A DNA stretch of 6,781 bases from Wenzhouxiangella sp. (GTDB taxonomy: Bacteria; Pseudomonadota; Gammaproteobacteria; Xanthomonadales; Wenzhouxiangellaceae). The stretch spans positions 1 through 6,781 of the forward strand of contig JAASTB010000124.1 of NCBI GenBank assembly GCA_021767625.1, read 5' to 3'. The notes beneath the pieces are model-generated. The model did not search any database and was not told where the DNA came from. It saw nothing but the letters and a program-made list of their open reading frames with translations. Each line of letters opens with the position of its first letter. The stretch's first letter is position 1. Positions 1 to 6,403 of the stretch are shown one piece after another. Made by a program: the position numbers and the translations under genes.

Positions 1-118
1 GCGCGCCGGAGCAGAGGAACCCCTTCAGTGTTCCGACTCGAACGCGCTACTGAAGCTCGAGATTAATGTCACCTTAACAGACGCGCATAACCAAACGCAA
101 ACAAGTATATGATCCGCA
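1..118. other. Window edge, no assignable gene
   Basis: This stretch lies downstream of the minus-strand gamma-glutamylcyclotransferase-like gene. All three plus-strand frames are open from the left edge, to stops at 51-53, 64-66 and 110-112, so the last codons of a plus-strand gene could end here. The peptides are too short to recognise. Bases from about 57 onward are richer in A and T than the surrounding coding DNA, as expected of a spacer. I see no tRNA, no clear promoter with both hexamers, and no hairpin followed by a T-run that would make a standard terminator. Confidence 0.4.
23..55. repeat. Short inverted repeat (7-bp arms)
   Basis: CTTCAGT at 23-29 is matched by its exact reverse complement ACTGAAG at 49-55, with a 19-base spacer. 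A second, overlapping 5-bp pair, GGAAC at 16-20 and GTTCC at 30-34, could form an alternative stem. Neither arm is followed by a T-run on either strand, so this is not a typical intrinsic terminator. It could be a weak RNA hairpin at the end of a transcript, a protein-binding site, or chance. The arms are short enough that chance is quite possible. Confidence 0.25.
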
Positions 119-649
119 TCACCTTTTGTAATGGGCCCGTAGCGGCAGGCTCATCTCTTCCAACTCCCTGCGCGCCCGGCGAATATCCGGATCACACTGG
201 GAAGGTTGCGCGGCAATCGCGCGAACGTAGGCTTCGTCGAATCCATGGAATCGGGCTCCGGCGGCGATCAGGTCGACATACCAGTCGAACGGCAGCAGGT
301 CGTGCGAGAGCCACTGTGCCGGCGCCAGGTAGGTGAATGCCTCGACTGCTGTTCCTCCCAAAGGCACGATTATCGGCATAACCTCGTAGCCGTGCCCCCA
401 TCCTTCGAAAGAATCCAGCAGGCCGACCTGATCGAAACGAAGGCGATAGGCTGCAGCCTGCACGTCATGTCCGCCGCCCGGAGCTGCGCAGAGGTTGGCC
501 TTGGCCGAACCGTCACCCCCTCGTTTGTCGAATCGCAGCAACCAGCCCGGCAGCCTTACGACGCCGAGCAGTTCGACCGCGCCCACGCGCGCCTCGAGCC
601 GGTGCGGATGCAGGTTGGAGCCGTATGCCAGGTAGATGCGAGACGGCAT
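119..649 (-). CDS. Gamma-glutamylcyclotransferase-like (AIG2-like) protein
   Basis: This 176-residue soluble protein has the hallmarks of the GGCT/AIG2 fold. The N-terminal YGSNL (residues 9-13) is the substrate-loop motif that binds the gamma-glutamyl group, and the LDSFEG segment places Glu82 where the family's catalytic glutamate lies, followed by HGY. Known members release 5-oxoproline from gamma-glutamyl-amino acids or gamma-glutamylamines, but many bacterial members have no tested substrate, so the exact reaction is inferred only at family level. There is no signal peptide or membrane segment, so it should be cytoplasmic. The ATG at 649 lies 5 bp after the stop of the upstream dGTPase-like gene. 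The TAG stop of that gene supplies a weak AGG ribosome-binding match, which suggests translational coupling. It is the last gene of the minus-strand operon. Confidence 0.85.
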   Translation of the reverse strand: MPSRIYLAYGSNLHPHRLEARVGAVELLGVVRLPGWLLRFDKRGGDGSAKANLCAAPGGGHDVQAAAYRLRFDQVGLLDSFEGWGHGYEVMPIIVPLGGTAVEAFTYLAPAQWLSHDLLPFDWYVDLIAAGARFHGFDEAYVRAIAAQPSQCDPDIRRARRELEEMSLPLRAHYKR

Positions 650-654
650 TGCGC

Positions 655-1677
655 CTAGACAAGGCCGCGCGGCCGGAACAACTGGTCGTGCAGATTGAGT
701 GCGTAGCGATCAGTCATGCCGGAGACATAATCGAGCACCTGGGTGAGACGATCAGCATCGGCAATGCAGTAACTGTCGGGAATGCGTTGCGGATGGGCAA
801 GCAGGTACTCGACCAGTTGGTGGATCACGCCGCGAGCGCGCTCGTTCTGAGCCAGCGCTTCCGGCCGCAGGTAGACGCGCTCGAACATGAATTCGCGGAA
901 GCGCTTCATCGCCTGAAGCACATCGGCGCGCATGACGACCTTGCCTCGCCTGACCGATTCATCGATGACGGCCTCGATCATCGCATTGATCCAGCTGCGT
1001 CCTTCGAGTGGTCCAAGGACATCGATGACGTCGCCCGGCACGTCCGCGGCCTCGATGACGCCTGCCCGGAGCGCGTCCTGGAGATCGTGGTTGAGATAGG
1101 CAATGCGGTCGGCGTAGCGGCAGACCCAGCCTTCGGCCGTGTGCGGCGGCGGTTTGACGCGCCAGGTGTGCGCCCGAATGCCGTCGAGCACCTCCCAGGT
1201 CAGGTTACGCGGCTCCAGAACCCGGAAAATCCGCACCCCCTGCTCGGAATGCAGCCATTCGCCGCCGTCGACGTAGTCGGACAGCGCGGCCTCGCCGGTA
1301 TGCCCGAAAGGGGTGTGGCCGCAGTCGTGGGCCAGGCAGATGGCCTCGGTCAGGGTTTCGTTCAGGCCCAGCGCGGCGGCAAGGGACCGGGCGACCTGGG
1401 TGACCTGCAGGGTGTGGGTCATCCGGGTGACGAAATGGTCGCCCTCGGGATTGATGAAAACCTGGGTCTTGTGCTTGAGCCTGCGAAAGGCCTTGGAGTG
1501 AAGGACCCGGTCGCGGTCGCGCTCGAACTCCGTGCGGTAGTGGTCGGGCTGCTCCTCGACTTCGCGCCCGCGGGTGTCGAACGACCGGGTGGCCAGCGGC
1601 GAAAGCTGGCGCTCGCGCGCCTCGCGCTGCTCCCGCGTGACCGCCGTGAGCGTGACCGTTTCGGACGCCGTTTCCAT
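655..1677 (-). CDS. dgt: dGTP triphosphohydrolase-like HD-domain protein
   Basis: This 340-residue cytoplasmic protein belongs to the dGTPase family, which cleaves dGTP or other dNTPs to the deoxynucleoside and triphosphate and so adjusts dNTP pools. The family N-terminal block is present: RDRDRVLHSKAFRRLKHKTQ at about 53-72. The HD metal site is complete: His88 (TRMTHTLQV), His117-Asp118 (AHDCGHTPFGH) and Asp190 (YADRIAYLNHD). His121 and His126 of the same loop are also kept. The length is near that of the shorter, non-enterobacterial class often annotated as deoxyguanosinetriphosphate triphosphohydrolase-like, whose true substrate range varies. The ATG at 1677 has no strong ribosome-binding site but lies only 10 bp after the upstream YffB-like stop, and no better in-frame start is seen between it and the conserved block. 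The family call is sure; substrate preference for dGTP is not. Confidence 0.93.
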   Translation of the reverse strand: METASETVTLTAVTREQREARERQLSPLATRSFDTRGREVEEQPDHYRTEFERDRDRVLHSKAFRRLKHKTQVFINPEGDHFVTRMTHTLQVTQVARSLAAALGLNETLTEAICLAHDCGHTPFGHTGEAALSDYVDGGEWLHSEQGVRIFRVLEPRNLTWEVLDGIRAHTWRVKPPPHTAEGWVCRYADRIAYLNHDLQDALRAGVIEAADVPGDVIDVLGPLEGRSWINAMIEAVIDESVRRGKVVMRADVLQAMKRFREFMFERVYLRPEALAQNERARGVIHQLVEYLLAHPQRIPDSYCIADADRLTQVLDYVSGMTDRYALNLHDQLFRPRGLV

Positions 1678-1687
1678 GAACTACAGT

Positions 1688-2026
1688 CTACAGGGCCCGC
1701 TTCACGGCGTCGTCGAACCCGACCAGGACGCAGTCGTCCAGCTCGAAGACGGGTCGCTTGATCAGCGTCGGATGCTCGAGCAGCACCTGCGGCGCCGACT
1801 GCGGATCCTCAGCCCGGGCACGCTCGGATTCTCCCAGGCCACGCCAGGTCGTCGAGCGCCGGTTGACCAGGCGATTCACGCCGACCGACTCCACCCAGTG
1901 CCGGAGGGCGGACTCGTCCGGTCCATCTTCGCGAAGATCGCGCCAAGCGAAGTCCCGACCAGACGTCTCCAGCCATTGCCGCGCCTTGCGGCAGGTGTCG
2001 CAATTCTTGATTCCAAATACGATCAT
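1688..2026 (-). CDS. yffB: YffB/Spx-ArsC family protein
   Basis: This small thioredoxin-fold protein of 112 residues closely follows the YffB branch of the ArsC/Spx family. It opens with the family N-terminus FGIKNCDTCRKARQWLE and carries Cys9 and Cys12 as a CxxC pair, a STTWR segment at 58-62, and Arg91-Pro92 in IKRP, where ArsC-like proteins hold a conserved arginine. YffB proteins are structurally like glutathione-dependent arsenate reductases, but the cellular role is not settled, so an arsenate function should not be assumed. An in-frame ATG at 2098 would add 24 residues unlike the family and would start inside the likely promoter. The ATG at 2026 has GGAG five bases upstream and gives the family length. 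The adjacent ATG at 2029 is possible but only two bases from GGAG. This is the first gene of the minus-strand operon. Confidence 0.9.
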   Translation of the reverse strand: MIVFGIKNCDTCRKARQWLETSGRDFAWRDLREDGPDESALRHWVESVGVNRLVNRRSTTWRGLGESERARAEDPQSAPQVLLEHPTLIKRPVFELDDCVLVGFDDAVKRAL

Positions 2027-2031
2027 CATTT

Positions 2032-2035
2032 CTCC
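2032..2035 (-). promoter_or_regulatory. Ribosome-binding site deciding the yffB start
   Basis: On the minus strand GGAG lies five bases before the ATG at 2026 and two bases before the tandem ATG at 2029. This favours 2026 as the main start and argues against the longer open frame that begins at 2098. Confidence 0.6.
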
Positions 2036-2076
2036 AAATCCGGGAACGGCCGGCGCCCCGGACAAGCCGACAGACC

Positions 2077-2119
2077 TTGAACCGGGGGCTGGCATCATTA
2101 TATCGCGTTATGCTAATAT
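2077..2119 (+). promoter_or_regulatory. Candidate promoter(s) of the RND pump operon
   Basis: Two plus-strand options are visible. One is an extended -10, TGCTAATAT at 2111-2119, which would need little -35 help and would start transcription near 2126, about 22 bases before the adaptor ATG. The other is TTGAAC at 2077-2082 with TATATC at 2099-2104, four of six matches each and a 16-bp spacer. Both overlap or abut the candidate minus-strand promoter, so polymerase or a regulator bound here could affect both operons. No clear operator palindrome was found. Confidence 0.35.
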
Positions 2120-2127
2120 ACAGTCAC
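2097..2127 (-). promoter_or_regulatory. Candidate promoter of the yffB-dgt operon
   Basis: The minus strand contains an exact TATAAT at 2102-2097. The best upstream partner is GTGACT at 2127-2122, which matches four of six bases of the -35 consensus with a longer than ideal 19-bp spacer. Transcription would start near 2090, giving a leader of about 65 bases before the chosen ATG at 2026. It lies in the most AT-rich part of the gap between divergent operons. The -10 match is strong but the -35 is weak, so this is a prediction only. Confidence 0.42.
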
Positions 2128-2137
2128 CACTGAATGC

Positions 2138-2142
2138 AGGGA
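2138..2142 (+). promoter_or_regulatory. Ribosome-binding site of the adaptor gene
   Basis: AGGGA lies five bases before the ATG at 2148. It decides the start of the adaptor gene: the same frame is open far upstream to 1758, antisense to yffB, but only this ATG has a good binding site and is followed directly by a signal peptide. Confidence 0.7.
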
Positions 2143-2147
2143 AAGAC

Positions 2148-3170
2148 ATGAACTCGCGATTCCTAATGCTGGCCGCCGCCGTCCTCGGGGCGACCGCCCT
2201 CTCCGCCCCGTCAGAAGCCGTGGAATGGGCACCCGTCGAGCGGGAGAGCCTGGTCGAATCAGTGCGCCTGGACGGCATGGTCGAGGCGGTCCAGGAAAGC
2301 ACCGTTTCCGCCCAGACGGCCGGGACCATCGTCGAACTGCCCTACGACGTCGACGACATCGTCGAGTCCGGAACCCTCATCGCCCGTCTCGAGGATACGG
2401 AACAGCGCGCACGCCTGCAGCAGGCCGAAGCGAATCTCGAAGAAGCGCAAGCCAGTCTCGAGGACGCGCAGCAGCGCTATGATCGCATCGAACCCCTGGC
2501 CGAGCGCGGCGTCGCCTCGCAATCCGACCTGGACCAGGCCCGCAACGCGCTCAATGCCGCAAAGGCCCGCGTCACGCGGGCCCGCAGCGGCGTCGAGGAA
2601 GCGCGCGAGCAACTCGACTATACGCGAATCACCGCGCCCTACGGCGGCGTCATCACCGCACGTCACGTCGAGCTCGGCGAGTCGGTGCGACCCGGACAGG
2701 CCTTGCTGAGCGGCTTTGCGCTCGATCCCCTGCGTGTCGTCGTCTCGGTGCCCCAGCGCTACATCGAACTGGTGGACGACGAAAGCGACCTGCGCGTGAT
2801 ACTCGACGACGGCCGCGAAATGACGATCGGAAAGATCACGCGCTTTCCCTTTGCCGACTCGCCCGGCCACGGCGTGACCGTCCGCATCACCTTCGAGAAC
2901 GGAAAGATGGATGTCTACCCCGGGCAGCTGGTGCGCGTGATGCTGCCGGTCGAGCGGCGCGAGGCGCTCTGGATTCCCGCCGAGAGCCTGCTGCGTCGCA
3001 GCGAACTGCGCGCCGTGTTTGTGCGCGATGAATCCGGCCCGCCCCGGCTGCGTCAGGTCCGCATCGGCGCACGCGAAGGCGACCGCCTGGAAGTTCTCGC
3101 GGGACTGAGCGAAGGCGAGGAGGTCGCGCTCGATCCAGAAGCCATATTCGCCCGGAGCGAGTCGCAATGA
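2148..3170 (+). CDS. RND efflux periplasmic adaptor (HlyD/membrane-fusion family)
   Basis: This 340-residue protein is the periplasmic adaptor that would link the RND transporter to an outer-membrane channel. Residues 1-24 form a Sec-type signal peptide (short basic start, hydrophobic core, likely cleavage after SEA). There is no lipobox cysteine, so it should not be a lipoprotein, unlike AcrA. Residues about 43-82 and 155-185 form the two halves of the biotinyl/lipoyl-like domain (SAQTAGTIVELPYDVDD; YTRITAPYGGVITARHVELG). Between them lies an Ala/Glu/Gln-rich alpha-helical hairpin (about 83-154) that would contact the outer-membrane factor. Residues about 190-270 form the beta-barrel, and the remainder the membrane-proximal domain. 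The stop overlaps the RND start (ATGA), indicating a co-translated pair. The substrate cannot be told from this subunit. No outer-membrane factor gene is present in the window. Confidence 0.93.
   Translation: MNSRFLMLAAAVLGATALSAPSEAVEWAPVERESLVESVRLDGMVEAVQESTVSAQTAGTIVELPYDVDDIVESGTLIARLEDTEQRARLQQAEANLEEAQASLEDAQQRYDRIEPLAERGVASQSDLDQARNALNAAKARVTRARSGVEEAREQLDYTRITAPYGGVITARHVELGESVRPGQALLSGFALDPLRVVVSVPQRYIELVDDESDLRVILDDGREMTIGKITRFPFADSPGHGVTVRITFENGKMDVYPGQLVRVMLPVERREALWIPAESLLRRSELRAVFVRDESGPPRLRQVRIGAREGDRLEVLAGLSEGEEVALDPEAIFARSESQ
3154..3157 (+). promoter_or_regulatory. Ribosome-binding site of the RND gene
   Basis: GGAG lies inside the last codons of the adaptor gene, nine bases before the overlapping ATGA start of the transporter. 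It supports the start at 3167 and coupled translation of the two pump subunits. Confidence 0.55.
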
Positions 3171-6100
3171 GCGACATCCAGAACAACATGGGGCCGTCGG
3201 GTCGTATCGCCCGGATCTTCCAGGATTCCCGGCTGACTCCGCTGCTGGCCGCGGTCGGCATCATCGCCGGCATGCTCGCCGTGGTAGTGACTCCCAAGGA
3301 AGAAGAGCCGCAGATCGACGTTACGATGGCCGACGTGTTCGTGCCGTTTCCGGGGGCGAGCGCGGAGGAAGTGGAGTTCCTGATCACCAATCCCGGCGAG
3401 CAGATCTTCGACGAGATCTCGGGCGTCAAGCACGTCTACTCGACCTCCCGCCAGGGCCAGGCGGTAATCACCGTGGAATTCGAGGTCGGCATTCCGCGCC
3501 AGGACGCCCTGGTTCGCCTCTACAACAAGGTCTACTCCAACAGCGACTGGTTCCCTGCCGACCTCGGCGCGGGACAACCCGTGGTCAAGCCGAAGGGCAT
3601 CGACGATGTCCCGATCCTGACGCTGACCTTGCACGATCCCACCGGCCGCCAGACCGGCGAAGACCTGACCCGACTCGCGCACACCCTGGAGGTCGCGCTC
3701 AAGCGCGTGGCCGGCACGCGCGACGTCTATACCATCGGCGGTATTCCAGACCGCGTCGACGTCCGCTTCGACGCCGAAAGACTGGCCGGCTTCGGCCTGA
3801 CCCTGGCCGACATCCGAAACGCCCTGCAGGCCGCCAACAGTTCCGCCGGCGAGTCACGCATCGTCCGCGACGGCGTCTCCATTCCGCTCCAGCCCGGCAG
3901 CCTGCTGGAGACGACCGAACAGGTCCGGCGCCTGGTCGTGGGCCTGCACGGCGACACCGCCGTTCGACTCGGCGATGTCGCCGACGTCAGTCGCGGCGAA
4001 ACGGTTCCCGACCGCAGCGTCATGCTCGGCTTCGGTCCCGGCGGCGAGGGCGAGCAAGGCCGCGTCTACCCGGCAGTCACCCTGGCCGTTGCGAAGAAGC
4101 CGGGCGAGAACGCCATCGACATCGCCGACGCCGTCCAGGCTCGGCTCGACAGCCTCCAGGGCCGCGTCATTCCCGACAACACCGAAGTGCTGGTCACGCG
4201 CAACTACGGCGAAACCGCTTCCGCCAAGGCCCGCTCGCTGATCCGCGACCTGATCTCGGCGACCATCTCCGTCATCCTGCTCGTCCTGGCCACAATGGGC
4301 TGGCGCCAGGCGCTGATCGTCGGCTTGTCCGTGCTGGTCACCCTGCTCCTCACCCTGGTGTTTTCCTGGGCCTGGGGCTTCACGCTCAACCGCGTGTCCC
4401 TGTTCGCGTTGATCTTCTCGATCGGGATCCTGGTCGACGACGCGATCGTGATCGTCGAGAACGTCCATCGCCGCATCAGCATCTCCAAGCGCCCCATTCG
4501 CGACATCATTCCCGCCGCGGTCGACGAAGTCGGCACGCCGACGATCATGGCCACGCTGACGGTGATGGCCGCCCTGCTCCCCATGGCTTTCGTCACCGGC
4601 CTGATGGGGCCCTACATGAGCCCGATCCCCATCAACGCCTCGGCGGGCATGGTGCTCTCGCAGGTGGTGGCCTTCGTGCTGGCGCCCTGGCTGGCGGTGC
4701 GACTGCTCCGACGCGGCAAGGAATCCCAGGAAGCTTCGGGCGAACAGGCGGAGAAATCCACCGAGGGCATCAACCCGCGCCTGCACCGCCTGTTCTCGAC
4801 CGTGTTCACGCCCTTTCTGGGCGACAACAGCAAGCGGCGCTGGCTGCTGGCCGGCGGCGTGGTGGGACTGACCCTGCTCGTGGCGCTGCTGCCGGTGTTC
4901 CAGGCGGTCGTTCTCAAGATGCTGCCCTTCGACGACAAGTCCGAGCTGCAGGTCGTCGTCGACATGCCCGAGCACACGCCCATGGAAGAGACCATGCGCG
5001 TGCTCCTGGAAATGGGCGACTATCTCTCCGGCGTCGAATCGGTGTCGGACTGGCAGGCCTATGCAGGCACGGCCTCGCCGATCAACTTCAACGGCCTGGT
5101 GCGCCAGTACTACCTGAGAGGCGAGCCCTACCACGGCGACCTGCAGATCAACCTGGTCGACGAGCGCGACCGCCAGTCGCACGAGATCGCGCTGGACCTG
5201 CGCCCGCCACTGACGGCAATCGGCGAGCGCTACGGCGCGGCGGTGAAAATCGTCGAGGTCCCGCCGGGTCCGCCGGTACTCTCTCCGGTGGTCGCCGAAG
5301 TCTACGGCCCCACGCCGCAGGCAAGGGCCGAATTGGCCGGCAAGCTCGCCCGGCAAATGGAGGGCATCGACGGCCTGGTCGACATCGACACCACCGTCAC
5401 GGCCCCGACCACGCAGTGGCGCGTGGTGGTCGACCGCCACCGGGCGGCGACCCTGGGCGTCTCGCAGTCCCAGGTGGTCGACGCGCTGGCGGTGGCTCTG
5501 GGCCAACGCAACGTCGACTACCTGCGCGACGCCGGCGCCAAGTACGCCGTACCCATCCGCGTGATCCTCGACGAGGGCGACCGGGCGCAGCCTTCGGCCC
5601 TGATGTCCCTGCCGGTGGTGAACCGCGAGGGCGAAATGATTCGCCTGGCCGACGTGGCGAGTATCGAGGAATCGCAATGGCCCGGCCTGATCCAGCACAA
5701 GGACCTGCTGCCGGTCACCTACGTCACCGCCGACATGGCCGGCGAGGTCGACTCCCCGCTCTACGGTATGTTCGCCCTGGCTTCCGAGCTCTACGACCAG
5801 GCCAGTGCACCAACCCAGTACTGGATCAACCAGCCCGACTGGGCCGGCACGCCGGCGCTGAAATGGGACGGAGAGTGGCAGATCACCTACGAGACCTTCC
5901 GCGACATGGGCCTGGCCTACGCGGTGGGCGTGTTCGTCATATTCCTGCTGCTGGTCGCGCAGTTTCGCGCCTACCTGATCCCGCTGATCGTGATGGCGCC
6001 GATTCCGCTGACCCTGATCGGCATCCTGCCGGGCCACGCCCTGCTGGGCCGGGAATTCACCGCCACCAGCATGATCGGTATGATCGCCCTGGCCGGCATC

Positions 6101-6403
6101 ATCGTGCGCAATTCGATCCTGCTGGTGGTCTTCATTCGCCAGCTGCTCGACGAAGGCGAATCGCTGGAGGATGCGGTCGTGCTGGCAGGCGTCGTCCGGC
6201 TCAAGCCCATCGCCCTGACCGCCATCTCGGCGATGCTGGGCGCGGCCTTCATCCTGCCCGACCCGATCTTCAACGGCCTGTCGATCTCGCTGATCTTCGG
6301 CCTTGCGGTGTCGACGGTGATGACCGTGCTGCTGGTGCCGCTGCTCTATTACGTGTTCATCGGTGACAGCGAGGTCAGCGAGCCGAACGGAGCAATTCGT
6401 TGA
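3167..6403 (+). CDS. RND efflux transporter, inner-membrane permease subunit
   Basis: This 1078-residue protein is a full-length AcrB-like RND permease that should export a substrate from the periplasm or inner membrane using the proton gradient, together with the adaptor encoded just upstream. Helix 1 spans about 22-42, the first periplasmic porter half about 44-358, helices 2-6 about 360-512, a charged cytoplasmic loop about 514-556, helix 7 about 559-578, the second porter half about 580-912, and the last five helices about 915-1066. Helix 4 carries the proton-relay pair Asp424-Asp425 in GILVDDAIVIVEN. In the helix 10 segment AGIIVRNSILLVVF, Arg981 stands where AcrB has Lys940, and Val988 stands where AcrB has Glu947. 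The sequence resembles a broad proteobacterial branch with KEEEPQI after helix 1, YSTSR and MLPFDDKSE, distinct from classical AcrB and CusA; its substrate is unknown. The 3' end overlaps dapD. Confidence 0.95.
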   Translation: MSDIQNNMGPSGRIARIFQDSRLTPLLAAVGIIAGMLAVVVTPKEEEPQIDVTMADVFVPFPGASAEEVEFLITNPGEQIFDEISGVKHVYSTSRQGQAVITVEFEVGIPRQDALVRLYNKVYSNSDWFPADLGAGQPVVKPKGIDDVPILTLTLHDPTGRQTGEDLTRLAHTLEVALKRVAGTRDVYTIGGIPDRVDVRFDAERLAGFGLTLADIRNALQAANSSAGESRIVRDGVSIPLQPGSLLETTEQVRRLVVGLHGDTAVRLGDVADVSRGETVPDRSVMLGFGPGGEGEQGRVYPAVTLAVAKKPGENAIDIADAVQARLDSLQGRVIPDNTEVLVTRNYGETASAKARSLIRDLISATISVILLVLATMGWRQALIVGLSVLVTLLLTLVFSWAWGFTLNRVSLFALIFSIGILVDDAIVIVENVHRRISISKRPIRDIIPAAVDEVGTPTIMATLTVMAALLPMAFVTGLMGPYMSPIPINASAGMVLSQVVAFVLAPWLAVRLLRRGKESQEASGEQAEKSTEGINPRLHRLFSTVFTPFLGDNSKRRWLLAGGVVGLTLLVALLPVFQAVVLKMLPFDDKSELQVVVDMPEHTPMEETMRVLLEMGDYLSGVESVSDWQAYAGTASPINFNGLVRQYYLRGEPYHGDLQINLVDERDRQSHEIALDLRPPLTAIGERYGAAVKIVEVPPGPPVLSPVVAEVYGPTPQARAELAGKLARQMEGIDGLVDIDTTVTAPTTQWRVVVDRHRAATLGVSQSQVVDALAVALGQRNVDYLRDAGAKYAVPIRVILDEGDRAQPSALMSLPVVNREGEMIRLADVASIEESQWPGLIQHKDLLPVTYVTADMAGEVDSPLYGMFALASELYDQASAPTQYWINQPDWAGTPALKWDGEWQITYETFRDMGLAYAVGVFVIFLLLVAQFRAYLIPLIVMAPIPLTLIGILPGHALLGREFTATSMIGMIALAGIIVRNSILLVVFIRQLLDEGESLEDAVVLAGVVRLKPIALTAISAMLGAAFILPDPIFNGLSISLIFGLAVSTVMTVLLVPLLYYVFIGDSEVSEPNGAIR
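6375..6403. other. Convergent 3' overlap of RND gene and dapD
   Basis: The RND stop TGA is at 6401-6403 and the dapD stop (TCA on the plus strand) is at 6375-6377, so 29 bp code for both C-termini on opposite strands. There is therefore no intergenic space for a dedicated terminator. DapD ends in the conserved NELLR plus three residues. The matching RND residues, SEVSEPNGAIR, lie beyond the last membrane helix and look like a non-conserved tail, so it is probably the RND tail that reads into dapD. Confidence 0.9.

Noticed and set aside
33..49. A GTTCGAGTC-like T-loop motif on the minus strand that might mark a tRNA
   Set aside because: The flanking bases do not form a proper T-arm stem, and no acceptor stem, anticodon arm or CCA end can be drawn around it.
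108..113. TATGAT as a plus-strand promoter -10 reading into the GGCT-like gene antisense
   Set aside because: No acceptable -35 lies at 16-18 bp, and the plus-strand frames beyond it are shadows of the minus-strand gene.
625..1761. A 378-codon plus-strand open frame opposite the dGTPase-like gene
   Set aside because: The minus strand encodes an intact HD-domain enzyme with all metal ligands here; the plus-strand product has no recognisable motif and no good start signal.
1688..2026. Arsenate reductase (arsC) as the function of the small thioredoxin-fold gene
   Set aside because: The sequence follows the YffB branch (GIKNCDT, STTWR, IKRP) and has no arsenic-resistance neighbours such as arsR, arsB or acr3.
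2027..2098. A 24-residue N-terminal extension of the YffB-like protein
   Set aside because: It would start within the probable -10 region, lacks a ribosome-binding site, and is absent from the family, whose members begin just before the GIKNCD motif.
1758..2147. An upstream extension of the adaptor reading frame
   Set aside because: The extra 130 codons run antisense to yffB and through the divergent promoter region; the ATG at 2148 has AGGGA upstream and starts a proper signal peptide.
2259..3167. A 302-codon minus-strand open frame opposite the adaptor gene
   Set aside because: It mirrors the adaptor codons of the plus strand, which has a signal peptide, lipoyl halves and a good ribosome-binding site; the antisense product resembles nothing known to me.
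3854..6037. A 727-codon open frame on the minus strand opposite the RND gene
   Set aside because: It lies wholly opposite a well-supported RND coding region, its product is a low-complexity His/Arg/Asp/Gln-rich chain with no recognisable domain, and long antisense open frames are common opposite high-GC genes.
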